64,000 nt of DNA from Flavobacterium sp. 90 (GTDB taxonomy: Bacteria; Bacteroidota; Bacteroidia; Flavobacteriales; Flavobacteriaceae). The position numbers and the translations under genes are program-made. The notes under the pieces were generated by a model. That model had not been told where the DNA came from. It saw nothing but the letters and a program-made list of their open reading frames with translations, and searched no databases. Below are positions 7,849 through 15,839 of the stretch, piece by piece. Within the stretch, counting starts at the first letter, position 1; the number at the start of each line of letters is the position of its first letter. The stretch covers positions 1-64,000 of the forward strand of contig NZ_SMGE01000001.1 in the NCBI RefSeq assembly GCF_004339525.1. Reading direction: 5' to 3'.

Positions 7849-7872
7849 CCATACAAAAGCCTTTTTGTATGG
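7849..7872 (+). promoter_or_regulatory. Hairpin covering the start codon of the exopolysaccharide-type operon
   Basis: CCATACAAAA (7849-7858) pairs perfectly with TTTTGTATGG (7863-7872) around a 4-base loop. The ATG of the first gene (7869-7871) lies inside the 3' arm. No other ATG is available between the upstream in-frame stop (7818) and 7869. As RNA this would occlude initiation; as DNA it is a possible operator dyad. Confidence 0.55.
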
Positions 7873-8930
7873 AACATTTTATTTTCGATTTAAAATATTA
7901 CATCATTCCGTCTTTCTTAATTGTAACCTTATCTTTAGCTGTTATTCTAGTATTGAATAGAGTCTATTATCAATATAATTTGCCTTCCAGACATCTTATT
8001 ATTCGCAAATCCGAAAAATTTCTGACCGAAATTACCTTATCGAGACCGGACAAAAATATTTTAAAATACAAAATCGCCAAATTCAAATCTGAAATCCCGA
8101 TACATCGTACGTGGTGCAAAGAAATGCTCATTGACGATATGATCAGAATGAAAAGTAATCTAAAAGGACAAACTGCCAAAAATATTCTGATTATTTACAA
8201 ACAACTCAATTTAAACCATTACTCAGCAAGTTTAATTAGGGATTTTAGAAAATATAAAAAGCGCGAAGGAATTTATCATTTTCAATCTTTGGGATACAAA
8301 CCCGGAATTTCATTAATAAAAAAGTATTTACAACATCCCAATAAAGTTATTCGGTCCAATGCCAATATTGCTTATCTGGCTTTAACAAAAGGCGATTGGC
8401 AGGCAATTGATAATATTCCCGTTAAGGTTTCGATCATCACGACAATAAAAGTCATGGATGTTTTACATTCAGAAAAAATACCAATTCCGCCACAAATAGA
8501 TCTTTGGATAGAATCAGAAAACCCTACTATTCTAAAGTTGGCGATTATGACAATGGTTTTTTATAATTACACCAACAAATCTGCCCAAATAATAAAGTTG
8601 CTTCATCATGAAGATAAAGCACTAAAAATCGATGTTATTACTGCAATTCAAGATCTATTTTTAGAAGAAGCCGAAGACGAATTGATTAAAATTTTCCCAT
8701 CCGAATCTATCGAAATTCAAATAGAAGTTCTAGACGCTCTTTCTGTAGTAGGTTCGAAAAAAACGATTGCTTTTCTCAAAAATGAAATCGAAAAACAAGA
8801 GATAAAAGATATAAAATTAAAAATGGTATTTTGCCTAAACAAGCTTGATCCAAAAGGTCTTGACACTTTAGGCGCGCACGATCCTGACACGCAAAAAATG
8901 ATTAATCACACTAGAAAATTACATCTATGA
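7869..8930 (+). CDS. Membrane-anchored HEAT-repeat protein, first gene of a polysaccharide-type operon
   Basis: 353 residues. One membrane span at about 10-32 (IIPSFLIVTLSLAVILVL) is followed by a long cytoplasmic alpha-helical part. From about residue 100 on, paired amphipathic helices recur, and the last ~130 residues (PTILKLAIMTMVF, ALKIDVITAIQDLFL, IEIQIEVLDALSVVGSKKTIAFLKNEI) read as HEAT repeats. HEAT solenoids are protein-binding scaffolds, so it may be an inner-membrane partner of the synthase encoded next: its stop overlaps the start of the glycosyltransferase by 4 bp (ATGA), implying translational coupling. Its own start codon lies in a hairpin. Catalytic motifs are not visible. The role as a co-polymerase-like subunit is inference. 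Confidence 0.8.
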   Translation: MEHFIFDLKYYIIPSFLIVTLSLAVILVLNRVYYQYNLPSRHLIIRKSEKFLTEITLSRPDKNILKYKIAKFKSEIPIHRTWCKEMLIDDMIRMKSNLKGQTAKNILIIYKQLNLNHYSASLIRDFRKYKKREGIYHFQSLGYKPGISLIKKYLQHPNKVIRSNANIAYLALTKGDWQAIDNIPVKVSIITTIKVMDVLHSEKIPIPPQIDLWIESENPTILKLAIMTMVFYNYTNKSAQIIKLLHHEDKALKIDVITAIQDLFLEEAEDELIKIFPSESIEIQIEVLDALSVVGSKKTIAFLKNEIEKQEIKDIKLKMVFCLNKLDPKGLDTLGAHDPDTQKMINHTRKLHL

Positions 8931-10363
8931 TACATGATTTTCTATATTATCTTATTCGTGTTTATGATATTTTTGTAGCCTGTTTTTCGATTGGTTACAT
9001 TTCATTTTATATATTTCTTTCTATTTTATCGTATTGGGCGATTATAAAACATTTAAAATATCAAAAATATCTCGAAGAAGAAGTTCTCATTCGGTCCAAT
9101 CACATATTAGGCGTTTCTATTGTGGCTCCGGCGTTTAATGAAGGTGTAAACATCGTATATAATGTAAAATCACTTCTTTCGCTGACCTATCCAAAATTTG
9201 AAATCATTATCGTAAATGATGGAAGTTCTGATAATACACTCGAAAAATTAATAACCGAATTTGATCTCGTTAAAATTGACTTTTATTATCAGGAAAAAAT
9301 CGTAACGCAACCTGTTCGCGGACATTATAAATCGACAAATCCGGTTTATTCAAGATTATTAATAGTAGACAAAATAAACGGAAAAAGTAAAGCCGACGCT
9401 TCAAATGCCGGAATAAATTCTTCGCAATATCCTTTGTTTTTATGCACTGATGTTGATTGTATTTTAAAAAGCAATACAATTTTAAAGCTTGCAAAACCGT
9501 TCATGGAAAACGAAACTCGTGTTATTGCAACCGGAGCAGGAATTAGAATTTCAAATTCATGCGACATCAAAGAAGGCTTTTTATATAAAGTACATTATCC
9601 TAAAGAATGGTATCCGCGTTTTCAGGAACTCGAATATGTACGATCTTTTTTATTTGGGCGAATGGCTTGGAGCCAAATAAACGGATTATTATTGGTCTCA
9701 GGCGGACTTGGAATGTTTGACAAAGATATAGTTATAAAAGCCGGCGGATATTGGCATCAGTCTTTAGGCGAAGACATGGAACTTATAACGCGCATGAGAA
9801 AATACATGCATGATACAAAAGAAAATTTTTTGATAAAATACATTCCGGAATCGCTTTGCTGGACAGAAGTTCCAAGCACGAGAGAAATATTCTTAAGGCA
9901 ACGCATTCGTTGGGCACGAGGATTGGTTCAAACCTTGTATTTGCATCGAAAAATGTTTTTAAATCCAAAATATGGACGAACAGCATTCGTGGTTTTACCG
10001 TTCTTTTTTAGCTTTGAATTCTTGGTTCCAATTATCGAATTTACTGGTATAATTACCTTAATTGCAAGTTTTGTCTTTGGTATAATAAACTTTCAATTTC
10101 TATTTCTTATTAGTTTCTTAGTGTATCTTTTTTATTTGTCAATAACCATAATATCGATCTTAATTGACGAAATACTTTATAAGAGTTATGCCAGTTATAA
10201 AGAACTCATTACGCTTATTGGAATGGCAATTATTGAGCCTTTTGTCTATCATCCTATTACGATTTATGCTTCGCTAAAAGGATATTGGCATTTTTTTAGA
10301 AAAAAAGAACAAAAATGGGGCGTCATGGTTCGCAAAGGTTTTGAGTCACCCGCTAAAAAATAA
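8927..10363 (+). CDS. Processive membrane glycosyltransferase, family 2 (polysaccharide synthase-like)
   Basis: 478 residues. One N-terminal span (about 16-40), a GT2 catalytic domain (about 62-340) and three to four C-terminal spans (about 352-385, 390-415, 428-450). Hallmarks of processive synthases such as PgaC/NodC/BcsA are present: VSIVAPAFNEG at 63-73, VNDGS with D98, D-V-D at 175-177, the acid pair in GEDMEL (E282, D283) and QRIRW at 325-329, the Q-x-x-R-W motif. There is no PilZ domain, so direct c-di-GMP control through the chain is not indicated. It would polymerise a sugar from a nucleotide donor while threading the glycan across the inner membrane. It is translationally coupled to the HEAT protein and 7 bp from the YaiO-like barrel gene. 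Confidence 0.9.
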   Translation: MIHDFLYYLIRVYDIFVACFSIGYISFYIFLSILSYWAIIKHLKYQKYLEEEVLIRSNHILGVSIVAPAFNEGVNIVYNVKSLLSLTYPKFEIIIVNDGSSDNTLEKLITEFDLVKIDFYYQEKIVTQPVRGHYKSTNPVYSRLLIVDKINGKSKADASNAGINSSQYPLFLCTDVDCILKSNTILKLAKPFMENETRVIATGAGIRISNSCDIKEGFLYKVHYPKEWYPRFQELEYVRSFLFGRMAWSQINGLLLVSGGLGMFDKDIVIKAGGYWHQSLGEDMELITRMRKYMHDTKENFLIKYIPESLCWTEVPSTREIFLRQRIRWARGLVQTLYLHRKMFLNPKYGRTAFVVLPFFFSFEFLVPIIEFTGIITLIASFVFGIINFQFLFLISFLVYLFYLSITIISILIDEILYKSYASYKELITLIGMAIIEPFVYHPITIYASLKGYWHFFRKKEQKWGVMVRKGFESPAKK

Positions 10364-10370
10364 TTTGATT

Positions 10371-11633
10371 ATGAAAAATAGTAAACTCTTAAATATAACC
10401 AAGCTGCTTTTTTGTTTGTTTTTACTTTCGAATCAAACTATTAAAGCACAAAAAATTGATACCGACAGTCTTTTAACGGTTGTAATAAAAGACATGAAAA
10501 GCGCACATCCTGATTATAAACTCAATATTCAAAGAGCTTTATTAGGAAAAAAACTTGCGCCGGATTATATAGATTTTTCTTTGGCGTTAGGTCGGAATTA
10601 TGATTTAACAAAGCAAAAAGACAGCGCAAGATTCTACTACAACTATGTAATTGATAAAAACCCGAGATACGAAGACGCTTTTCTTTATCTGATAAACATG
10701 GATCTGGAAGATGAAAAATATGACGAAGCTCTAACCACAACTTACAAAGCAATTGATTTATATCCTGACAACAAAAATTTCAGACTTAAGAGAATTGAGC
10801 TTTATTCATTGCAAAATGATACCAAAAATGAAGCAAAATATCTTAAATCCATCAGGGCAAAATTCCCTCATGATCCGGACATAGAACAGCGACTTTTTGA
10901 TTTATATTCTAAAACCAATATCGATCGCGTAGGCGCTTATTATAATCTGACCACAATTGATCGTGACGGAGTTGGTCCGTGGCATTTGTTCAGCGCAGAT
11001 TATATGCATCAACGCACTTGGGGAAGTCTGATTGGCAGAGTTAGTTATGCCAAAAGACTTTCGTCAGATTTAGTTATGGCAAGCGGACTTCAGTTTGAGG
11101 CAGAATCTTATCTCTTTGCTAAAAAAAATAGTTACCAATATATTGATGTTGCTTACAGCAAAGACAGCGCTTTTCCGGAATGGAGATTGGGTTATTCGTA
11201 TTTTCAGAATTTCAAAAAAGGCTGGGAAGCTGATCTGGGAGTTCGATATATTGTAATGCAGGATAATAGCGATTTAAAAACATTAAATATAGGAATAGGC
11301 AAATATTTTGGTTCTTATTGGCTAAATTTAAGATCATACATTCAAAAAGATAGTCCATCATTTATCTTAACGTCCCGTTATTATTACAAAACAAAATATG
11401 ATTATGTGACTTTAATTGCAGGTTATGGAACTTCGCCAGACGATAGAACAAGAGCCGCAGAATATGATAGGAGAAAATCTTTAAACTCATATCGATTAAG
11501 TGCAGGATTTTATAAATTAATTCAGAACCACTATGTTTTTGGTTTTCTAATTACTGATAATGAACAGGAATACACCAAAAATAAATACCAAACCGAACTT
11601 GATTTTGCAGTTTTATTACAATATAAATTTTAA
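10371..11633 (+). CDS. TPR plus YaiO-type outer-membrane beta-barrel protein
   Basis: 420 residues from ATG 10371, which directly begins a signal peptide (MKNSKLLNITKLLFCLFLL... cleaved near AQ); a 10-codon upstream extension would overlap the preceding stop. Residues ~60-190 contain tetratricopeptide-like helix pairs (DSARFYYNYVIDKNPRYEDAFLYL, YDEALTTTYKAIDLYPDNKNFRL). From ~200 on there are alternating aromatic/polar strands ending in LDFAVLLQYKF, with a C-terminal Phe typical of outer-membrane barrels (YaiO family). TPR followed by a barrel is the layout of exopolysaccharide export pores such as PgaA and BcsC, but this barrel is only about 220 residues. In E. coli, yaiO lies near the GT2 gene yaiP. 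Role as export pore is inference. Confidence 0.85.
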   Translation: MKNSKLLNITKLLFCLFLLSNQTIKAQKIDTDSLLTVVIKDMKSAHPDYKLNIQRALLGKKLAPDYIDFSLALGRNYDLTKQKDSARFYYNYVIDKNPRYEDAFLYLINMDLEDEKYDEALTTTYKAIDLYPDNKNFRLKRIELYSLQNDTKNEAKYLKSIRAKFPHDPDIEQRLFDLYSKTNIDRVGAYYNLTTIDRDGVGPWHLFSADYMHQRTWGSLIGRVSYAKRLSSDLVMASGLQFEAESYLFAKKNSYQYIDVAYSKDSAFPEWRLGYSYFQNFKKGWEADLGVRYIVMQDNSDLKTLNIGIGKYFGSYWLNLRSYIQKDSPSFILTSRYYYKTKYDYVTLIAGYGTSPDDRTRAAEYDRRKSLNSYRLSAGFYKLIQNHYVFGFLITDNEQEYTKNKYQTELDFAVLLQYKF

Positions 11634-11638
11634 ACATC

Positions 11639-13852
11639 ATGAAGAAAAAGTATCACGTATATCTACAGTTTCTCTTTTTTTTCATGTTTACCTTCAATAT
11701 GATGGCACAATCTGAAATCATTATAACCGAAAAAAACAAAATTATTGCTGCTTCTGAAAACACACAGCAAGCAGCAAAAATTTTGAAAACATATCTGGAT
11801 AAAGCCTTCAAAAAATCTTTTGAAATTTCATCTGAAAATAAAAAAGACAATACTTCATCAGAAATATTTTTAGAAATTTCGAATACTGAAAAACTTAATC
11901 CAAATGAATTTATCCTAAAAAGTGACTCGAAATCAATTTATTTAATTGCTCAAAATCAAAAATACCTTCGTTATGCCGTTTACAGTTTACTTGAAATTTG
12001 GGAGTTTAGAAAGTTTACTTCCTCAGAAACTTATATTCCGAATTTAACGCAAGTTGCTTTTACAAAAAATACAAGCAAGATCGAAAAACCTTCTTTTGAT
12101 TACAGAGCGATTTTTTATCCGGATTGTTATGATGAAGATTTTAGAGATTGGCACAAACTTGATTGGCAAGTTGATGATTTTGGTATTTGGGGACATTCTT
12201 TTAGCATGCTTGTTCCGGCAAAAGAATATTTTAAAACTAATCCGAAGCTTTTTGCTTTATACGAAGGGGAACGAAATACAGAATCATTATGTATGACAAA
12301 TGATACAGTTGTCGATTTGGTTGAGAAAAAAATGGCGAAAATTATTGCTGAAACTCCAAATGCGCAATTCTATTCTATAAGTCAAAACGACGATGTTGTT
12401 TATTGTGAATGCACAGAATGCCGAAAAATAAACCAGAAATATGGCGGTCCTCAAGGTTCATTATATTACTTTTTAAATAAAATTGCCGCTCATTTCCCTA
12501 AAACAAAAATTACAACGCTCGCCTATCTTCACACGCTAAAACCGCCTGTAAATTTAAAAATTGAACCTAATATTTATACTATTTTCTGCCCAATTGAGCT
12601 AAACAGAGGAAAAGCACTTACGGCTCAAAACGCACCGACATTTGTAAAAACACTTGAAAACTGGAGCGCAACTTCTCCGCATTTATTTCTTTGGGATTAT
12701 ACCGTGCAATTTTCAAATTATATTTCGCCATTTCCGAATTTAGAACCTTTTCAGAGCAATTATAAACTCTTCAAAAAGAATAAAGTCAAAGGAATATTTG
12801 CTCAGGGATATGCAGATGTACCAGGAGATTTCTCAGAATTAAGACAATATCTTTTAGCCAAATTAATGTGGAATACTGACATTAATATCGAAGCTACAAC
12901 TGCCGATTTTTTACGAGGTTTTTATGGCAAAGCCGCGCCATTTGTAAACAAGTACATAAATCTTTTGGCAGAATATCAAAATAAAAGCAATGCTAATTTA
13001 GACATTTATTCTGGTCCGGTTCAAGCCCGAAATACGTTTCTAACGCCCGAAGCAATGGATCAATATGATCAATTATTAGAGCAAGCTTCAAATGCTGTAG
13101 AAACAGATTCAGTTTTAAGTATGCGCATTCAAAAATTAAGATTAGCACTTGAATTTGCCTTTTTTGAGCAATCTAAGTTTTATGGAAAAAACCAACACGG
13201 AATGTTTGTCGTAAATAATAAAGGAGAAAAAATAGTTCGTGAAGGACTAAGTGAAAGAGTTTTGAAGTTCTCGAAATCCTGTAATGATTTTGGAATTTAC
13301 GAACTGAGCGAAGGAGGACTTTCTCCTGATAATTATTATAAAGAATGGCTGGAAATCTGTAAAAACACTACAAATCACTTAGGCGAAGATTTAAAAGTAA
13401 ATTTTATTACACAACCTTCAAATGAGTTTAAAGGAAAAGGAAGTTACAGTTTAGTGGATGGAAATCGAGGTTTTAAAGATTTCAATATCAACTGGATTGG
13501 CTGGTACGAAAACAATCCGGAATTTGAAATTGAAACAAAAAACTTAAACTTTAATACTTTAAAATTAAATTTCCTGAACGATCAGAGACATTGGATTTTT
13601 CTACCAAAAAAAATAAAAGTCTATGGTTTTAAGAATCAAAAATGGAATCTCTTACAAGAATTGAGTGGTGAAATTTTAACAGAAACCAACGAAATTACAA
13701 CAAAATCATGGGAAACTAAAAATCAAGACTTTAGTAGTTTTGCCAAGATAAAAGTGATTGTAGAAAACCAAACAGAAATACCCGTTTGGAGAAAACGAAA
13801 AAACAAAAAGCCAATGGTAATGTTAGACGAAGTAGAATTGTATAAAAAATAA
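11639..13852 (+). CDS. DUF4838 glycoside-hydrolase-like secreted protein
   Basis: 737 residues with a signal peptide (about 1-24). Domains in order: an alpha/beta N-terminal domain (25-140) of the type preceding GH20/GH67 barrels; a DUF4838 catalytic-like barrel (about 150-520) with WGHSFSMLVPAKEYF, SLCMTNDTVV, a SISQNDD acid stretch (246-252) and a C-x-C-x2-C cluster (C256, C258, C261); a helical region; and a C-terminal beta-sandwich (about 590-737) resembling a discoidin/F5-8C sugar-binding fold. DUF4838 has no firmly established activity that I know. In this operon it could trim or modify the polymer as PgaB, BcsZ or AlgL do in other systems. It is 5 bp from the barrel gene and 9 bp from the receiver gene. 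Confidence 0.85.
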   Translation: MKKKYHVYLQFLFFFMFTFNMMAQSEIIITEKNKIIAASENTQQAAKILKTYLDKAFKKSFEISSENKKDNTSSEIFLEISNTEKLNPNEFILKSDSKSIYLIAQNQKYLRYAVYSLLEIWEFRKFTSSETYIPNLTQVAFTKNTSKIEKPSFDYRAIFYPDCYDEDFRDWHKLDWQVDDFGIWGHSFSMLVPAKEYFKTNPKLFALYEGERNTESLCMTNDTVVDLVEKKMAKIIAETPNAQFYSISQNDDVVYCECTECRKINQKYGGPQGSLYYFLNKIAAHFPKTKITTLAYLHTLKPPVNLKIEPNIYTIFCPIELNRGKALTAQNAPTFVKTLENWSATSPHLFLWDYTVQFSNYISPFPNLEPFQSNYKLFKKNKVKGIFAQGYADVPGDFSELRQYLLAKLMWNTDINIEATTADFLRGFYGKAAPFVNKYINLLAEYQNKSNANLDIYSGPVQARNTFLTPEAMDQYDQLLEQASNAVETDSVLSMRIQKLRLALEFAFFEQSKFYGKNQHGMFVVNNKGEKIVREGLSERVLKFSKSCNDFGIYELSEGGLSPDNYYKEWLEICKNTTNHLGEDLKVNFITQPSNEFKGKGSYSLVDGNRGFKDFNINWIGWYENNPEFEIETKNLNFNTLKLNFLNDQRHWIFLPKKIKVYGFKNQKWNLLQELSGEILTETNEITTKSWETKNQDFSSFAKIKVIVENQTEIPVWRKRKNKKPMVMLDEVELYKK

Positions 13853-13861
13853 ACTTTAGAA

Positions 13862-14230
13862 ATGGACACCGGTGAAAAAAAAATTATGATTATTGAGAAT
13901 GATGAAATGACAATTGAAATTCTAAAATTCATTTTCAAAAAAGAAGGCTATAAAATAAGTATCGCAAAAGATGGCATCAATGCCATAGAGCGCATGGCGA
14001 CAATTATGCCGAATCTTGTTATAACAACGATAACAATTCCGTTAAAATCCGGACTGGAAATTATCAGTTATATCAAAAAAAATTTCAAGGACATTCGTGT
14101 TGTTGCACTTTCGTCACTTGGCGAAGAAGAAAATACTGTCGAAGAAGCTTTTGAATTGGGAGTTGATGATTTTATTGCTAAACCGTTTAATCCAAACGAA
14201 CTTTTATTGCGAATAAAACGTTTTTTATAG
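13862..14230 (+). CDS. Stand-alone receiver-domain protein lacking the phospho-acceptor Asp
   Basis: 122 residues, exactly one CheY-like receiver and no output domain. The N-terminal acidic cluster reads E12-N13-D14 where E/D-D-D is usual. The strand-3 motif that normally reads xxDxxMP is VITTITIP, so the phospho-acceptor position is T56. The switch Ser/Thr (ALSS) and the conserved Lys (DFIAKPFN) are kept. It therefore cannot be phosphorylated by the usual mechanism and probably works as a phosphorylation-independent protein-protein switch, perhaps on the synthase complex. It is the last gene of the operon, 9 bp after the DUF4838 gene. Homology to response regulators is clear; the regulatory role is inference. 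Confidence 0.88.
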   Translation: MDTGEKKIMIIENDEMTIEILKFIFKKEGYKISIAKDGINAIERMATIMPNLVITTITIPLKSGLEIISYIKKNFKDIRVVALSSLGEEENTVEEAFELGVDDFIAKPFNPNELLLRIKRFL

Positions 14231-14315
14231 CATTTAAAACTCTATTTTTGAGAAATACGAATGCCCCAAGCTTTCGTAATTTCTAAGAAGTATCGATTTT
14301 TCAGCTATTTATAGC

Positions 14316-14323
14316 TATCTTTG
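14316..14323 (+). promoter_or_regulatory. Putative -7 box of the DEAD-box helicase gene
   Basis: TATCTTTG, an exact TAnnTTTG match, is 17 bp before ATG 14341. Transcription would start at about 14330, giving a very short leader and favouring 14341 over the ATG at 14335. Confidence 0.55.
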
Positions 14324-14340
14324 CACAAAATTTAATGCAA

Positions 14341-15693
14341 ATGAGCACTTTCGAAAAATTCAATCTTCCAAAATCAGTACAAAAAGCAATCGACGAATTA
14401 GGATTTGTTACGCCTACTCCTATTCAGGAAAAATCTTTTTCAGTTATTATGTCTGGTCGGGATATGATGGGAATTGCGCAAACCGGTACCGGAAAAACAT
14501 TTGCTTATTTATTACCCCTTTTAAAATTATACAAATTTACCCCAACCAATACGCCTAAAATTGTAATTCTGGTTCCAACTCGTGAATTAGTAGTTCAGGT
14601 TGTTGAAGAAGTTGAAAAACTTACCAAATACATGTCTGTTAAAACGCTTGGTATTTTTGGTGGAGTAAATATTAATACACAAAAAAAAGCTGTTTACGAA
14701 GGTGTTGACATTTTAGTTGGAACGCCTGGTAGAACAATGGACTTAGCTTTGGATGCGGTAATTCGTTTTGATGAAACTCAAAAATTAGTAATTGATGAGT
14801 TTGACGAAATGCTGAATCTTGGTTTCCGTACACAATTAACAGCGCTTTTAGCGATGATGAAAACCAAACGTCAAAACATTTTATTCTCTGCAACAATGAC
14901 TGATGAAGTTGATGCTGTTTTGAATGACTTTTTTGATTTTCCTGAAGAAGTAACACTTGCTGCGTCAGGAACTCCGTTGGAAAACATTACTCAAATTACT
15001 TATAATGTTCCAAACTTTAATACTAAAGTAAATCTGTTGAAACATTTATTAGAAACAAACGAAAGCATGGAACGTGTTTTGGTTTTTGTAAATAATAAAA
15101 AGATCTCGGATATGCTTCATACCCGAATCGAAGAACATTTCGAAGGTCAGTTTGGAGTAATTCACTCGAATAAATCTCAGAATTATCGTTTGAGCACAAT
15201 GGCTGAATTCCAGGAAGGAAATCTTCGCGGACTAATTACTACAGATATTATGGCGAGAGGTTTGGATATTTCGAATATCTCTCACGTTATTAACTTCGAA
15301 CTTCCTGAATTTCCTGAGTTGTATATGCACCGAATTGGTCGTACAGGTCGTGCAGATGCTACAGGAACCGCAATTAGCTTTATCACGCCTCGTGAAGAAG
15401 AGTTTAAAGTTGAAGTTGAAGTTTTAATGAATCAGGAACTTGAAATAGCAGAATTTCCAGAAGAAGTAGAAATTTCATCTAAGCTAATTGAACCTGAAAA
15501 AGACAAACAACCAATTAAATTTTTAATGAAAAAGCAAACCCTAAAAGGTGAAGGTGCTTTTCATGAAAAAGATAAAAAGAATAAGAAAGTCAACTTAGGC
15601 GGGCCTTCAAAAACAAAAAAGAAAACCCACGGATCTGTCAATCGAAACATGTTGAAAACGAGAGATAAGAAAAGAAAAGATAAGGATAAATAG
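14341..15693 (+). CDS. DEAD-box RNA helicase with a DEFD motif II
   Basis: 450 residues. ATP-dependent RNA helicase. Motifs in order: Q motif around F22-TPTPIQ, motif I AQTGTGKT (47-53), Ia PTRELVVQ, GTPGR, motif II D152-E-F-D155, motif III SAT, then in the second RecA domain VFVNNKK, HSNKSQNYR, TTDIMARGLDI and HRIGRTGRAD. Motif II has Phe where the family name demands Ala; the two Asp and the Glu that bind Mg-ATP are kept, so activity is plausible. A basic Lys-rich tail (last ~50 residues) should bind RNA. Such helicases act in ribosome assembly and cold adaptation. Two in-frame ATGs (14335, 14341) exist; the second was chosen from the promoter position. Confidence 0.93.
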   Translation: MSTFEKFNLPKSVQKAIDELGFVTPTPIQEKSFSVIMSGRDMMGIAQTGTGKTFAYLLPLLKLYKFTPTNTPKIVILVPTRELVVQVVEEVEKLTKYMSVKTLGIFGGVNINTQKKAVYEGVDILVGTPGRTMDLALDAVIRFDETQKLVIDEFDEMLNLGFRTQLTALLAMMKTKRQNILFSATMTDEVDAVLNDFFDFPEEVTLAASGTPLENITQITYNVPNFNTKVNLLKHLLETNESMERVLVFVNNKKISDMLHTRIEEHFEGQFGVIHSNKSQNYRLSTMAEFQEGNLRGLITTDIMARGLDISNISHVINFELPEFPELYMHRIGRTGRADATGTAISFITPREEEFKVEVEVLMNQELEIAEFPEEVEISSKLIEPEKDKQPIKFLMKKQTLKGEGAFHEKDKKNKKVNLGGPSKTKKKTHGSVNRNMLKTRDKKRKDKDK

Positions 15694-15838
15694 GTCTTTT
15701 TAAGGTTCTGAGGTACTAAGGTACTGAGATTCTAAGGCTAAAAAAAGCGGAATTAAGTTATTTCTTAATTCCGCTTTTTTTTAGCTTTTTTTATTTTAAA
15801 CTTAGAACCTTAGCAACTTAGTACCTTAGAACCTTTAG
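15694..15838. repeat. AAGGTTCT repeats in inverted orientation around a terminator
   Basis: Copies of the AAGGTTCT/GGTACTAAGG words on the left (about 15700-15739) are answered by their complements TTAGAACCTTAG, ACTTAGTACCTTAG on the right (about 15796-15836), with the terminator hairpin between. The whole 145 bp can fold into one long cruciform. It is the same repeat family as 3962-4016. Confidence 0.65.
15741..15782. terminator. Bidirectional terminator between convergent genes
   Basis: A 17-bp perfect stem, AAAAAAGCGGAATTAAG with its complement, has a 6-base loop and A/T tracts on both sides. It ends the helicase gene on the plus strand and the lactonase gene on the minus strand. Confidence 0.9.
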
Positions 15839-15839
15839 A

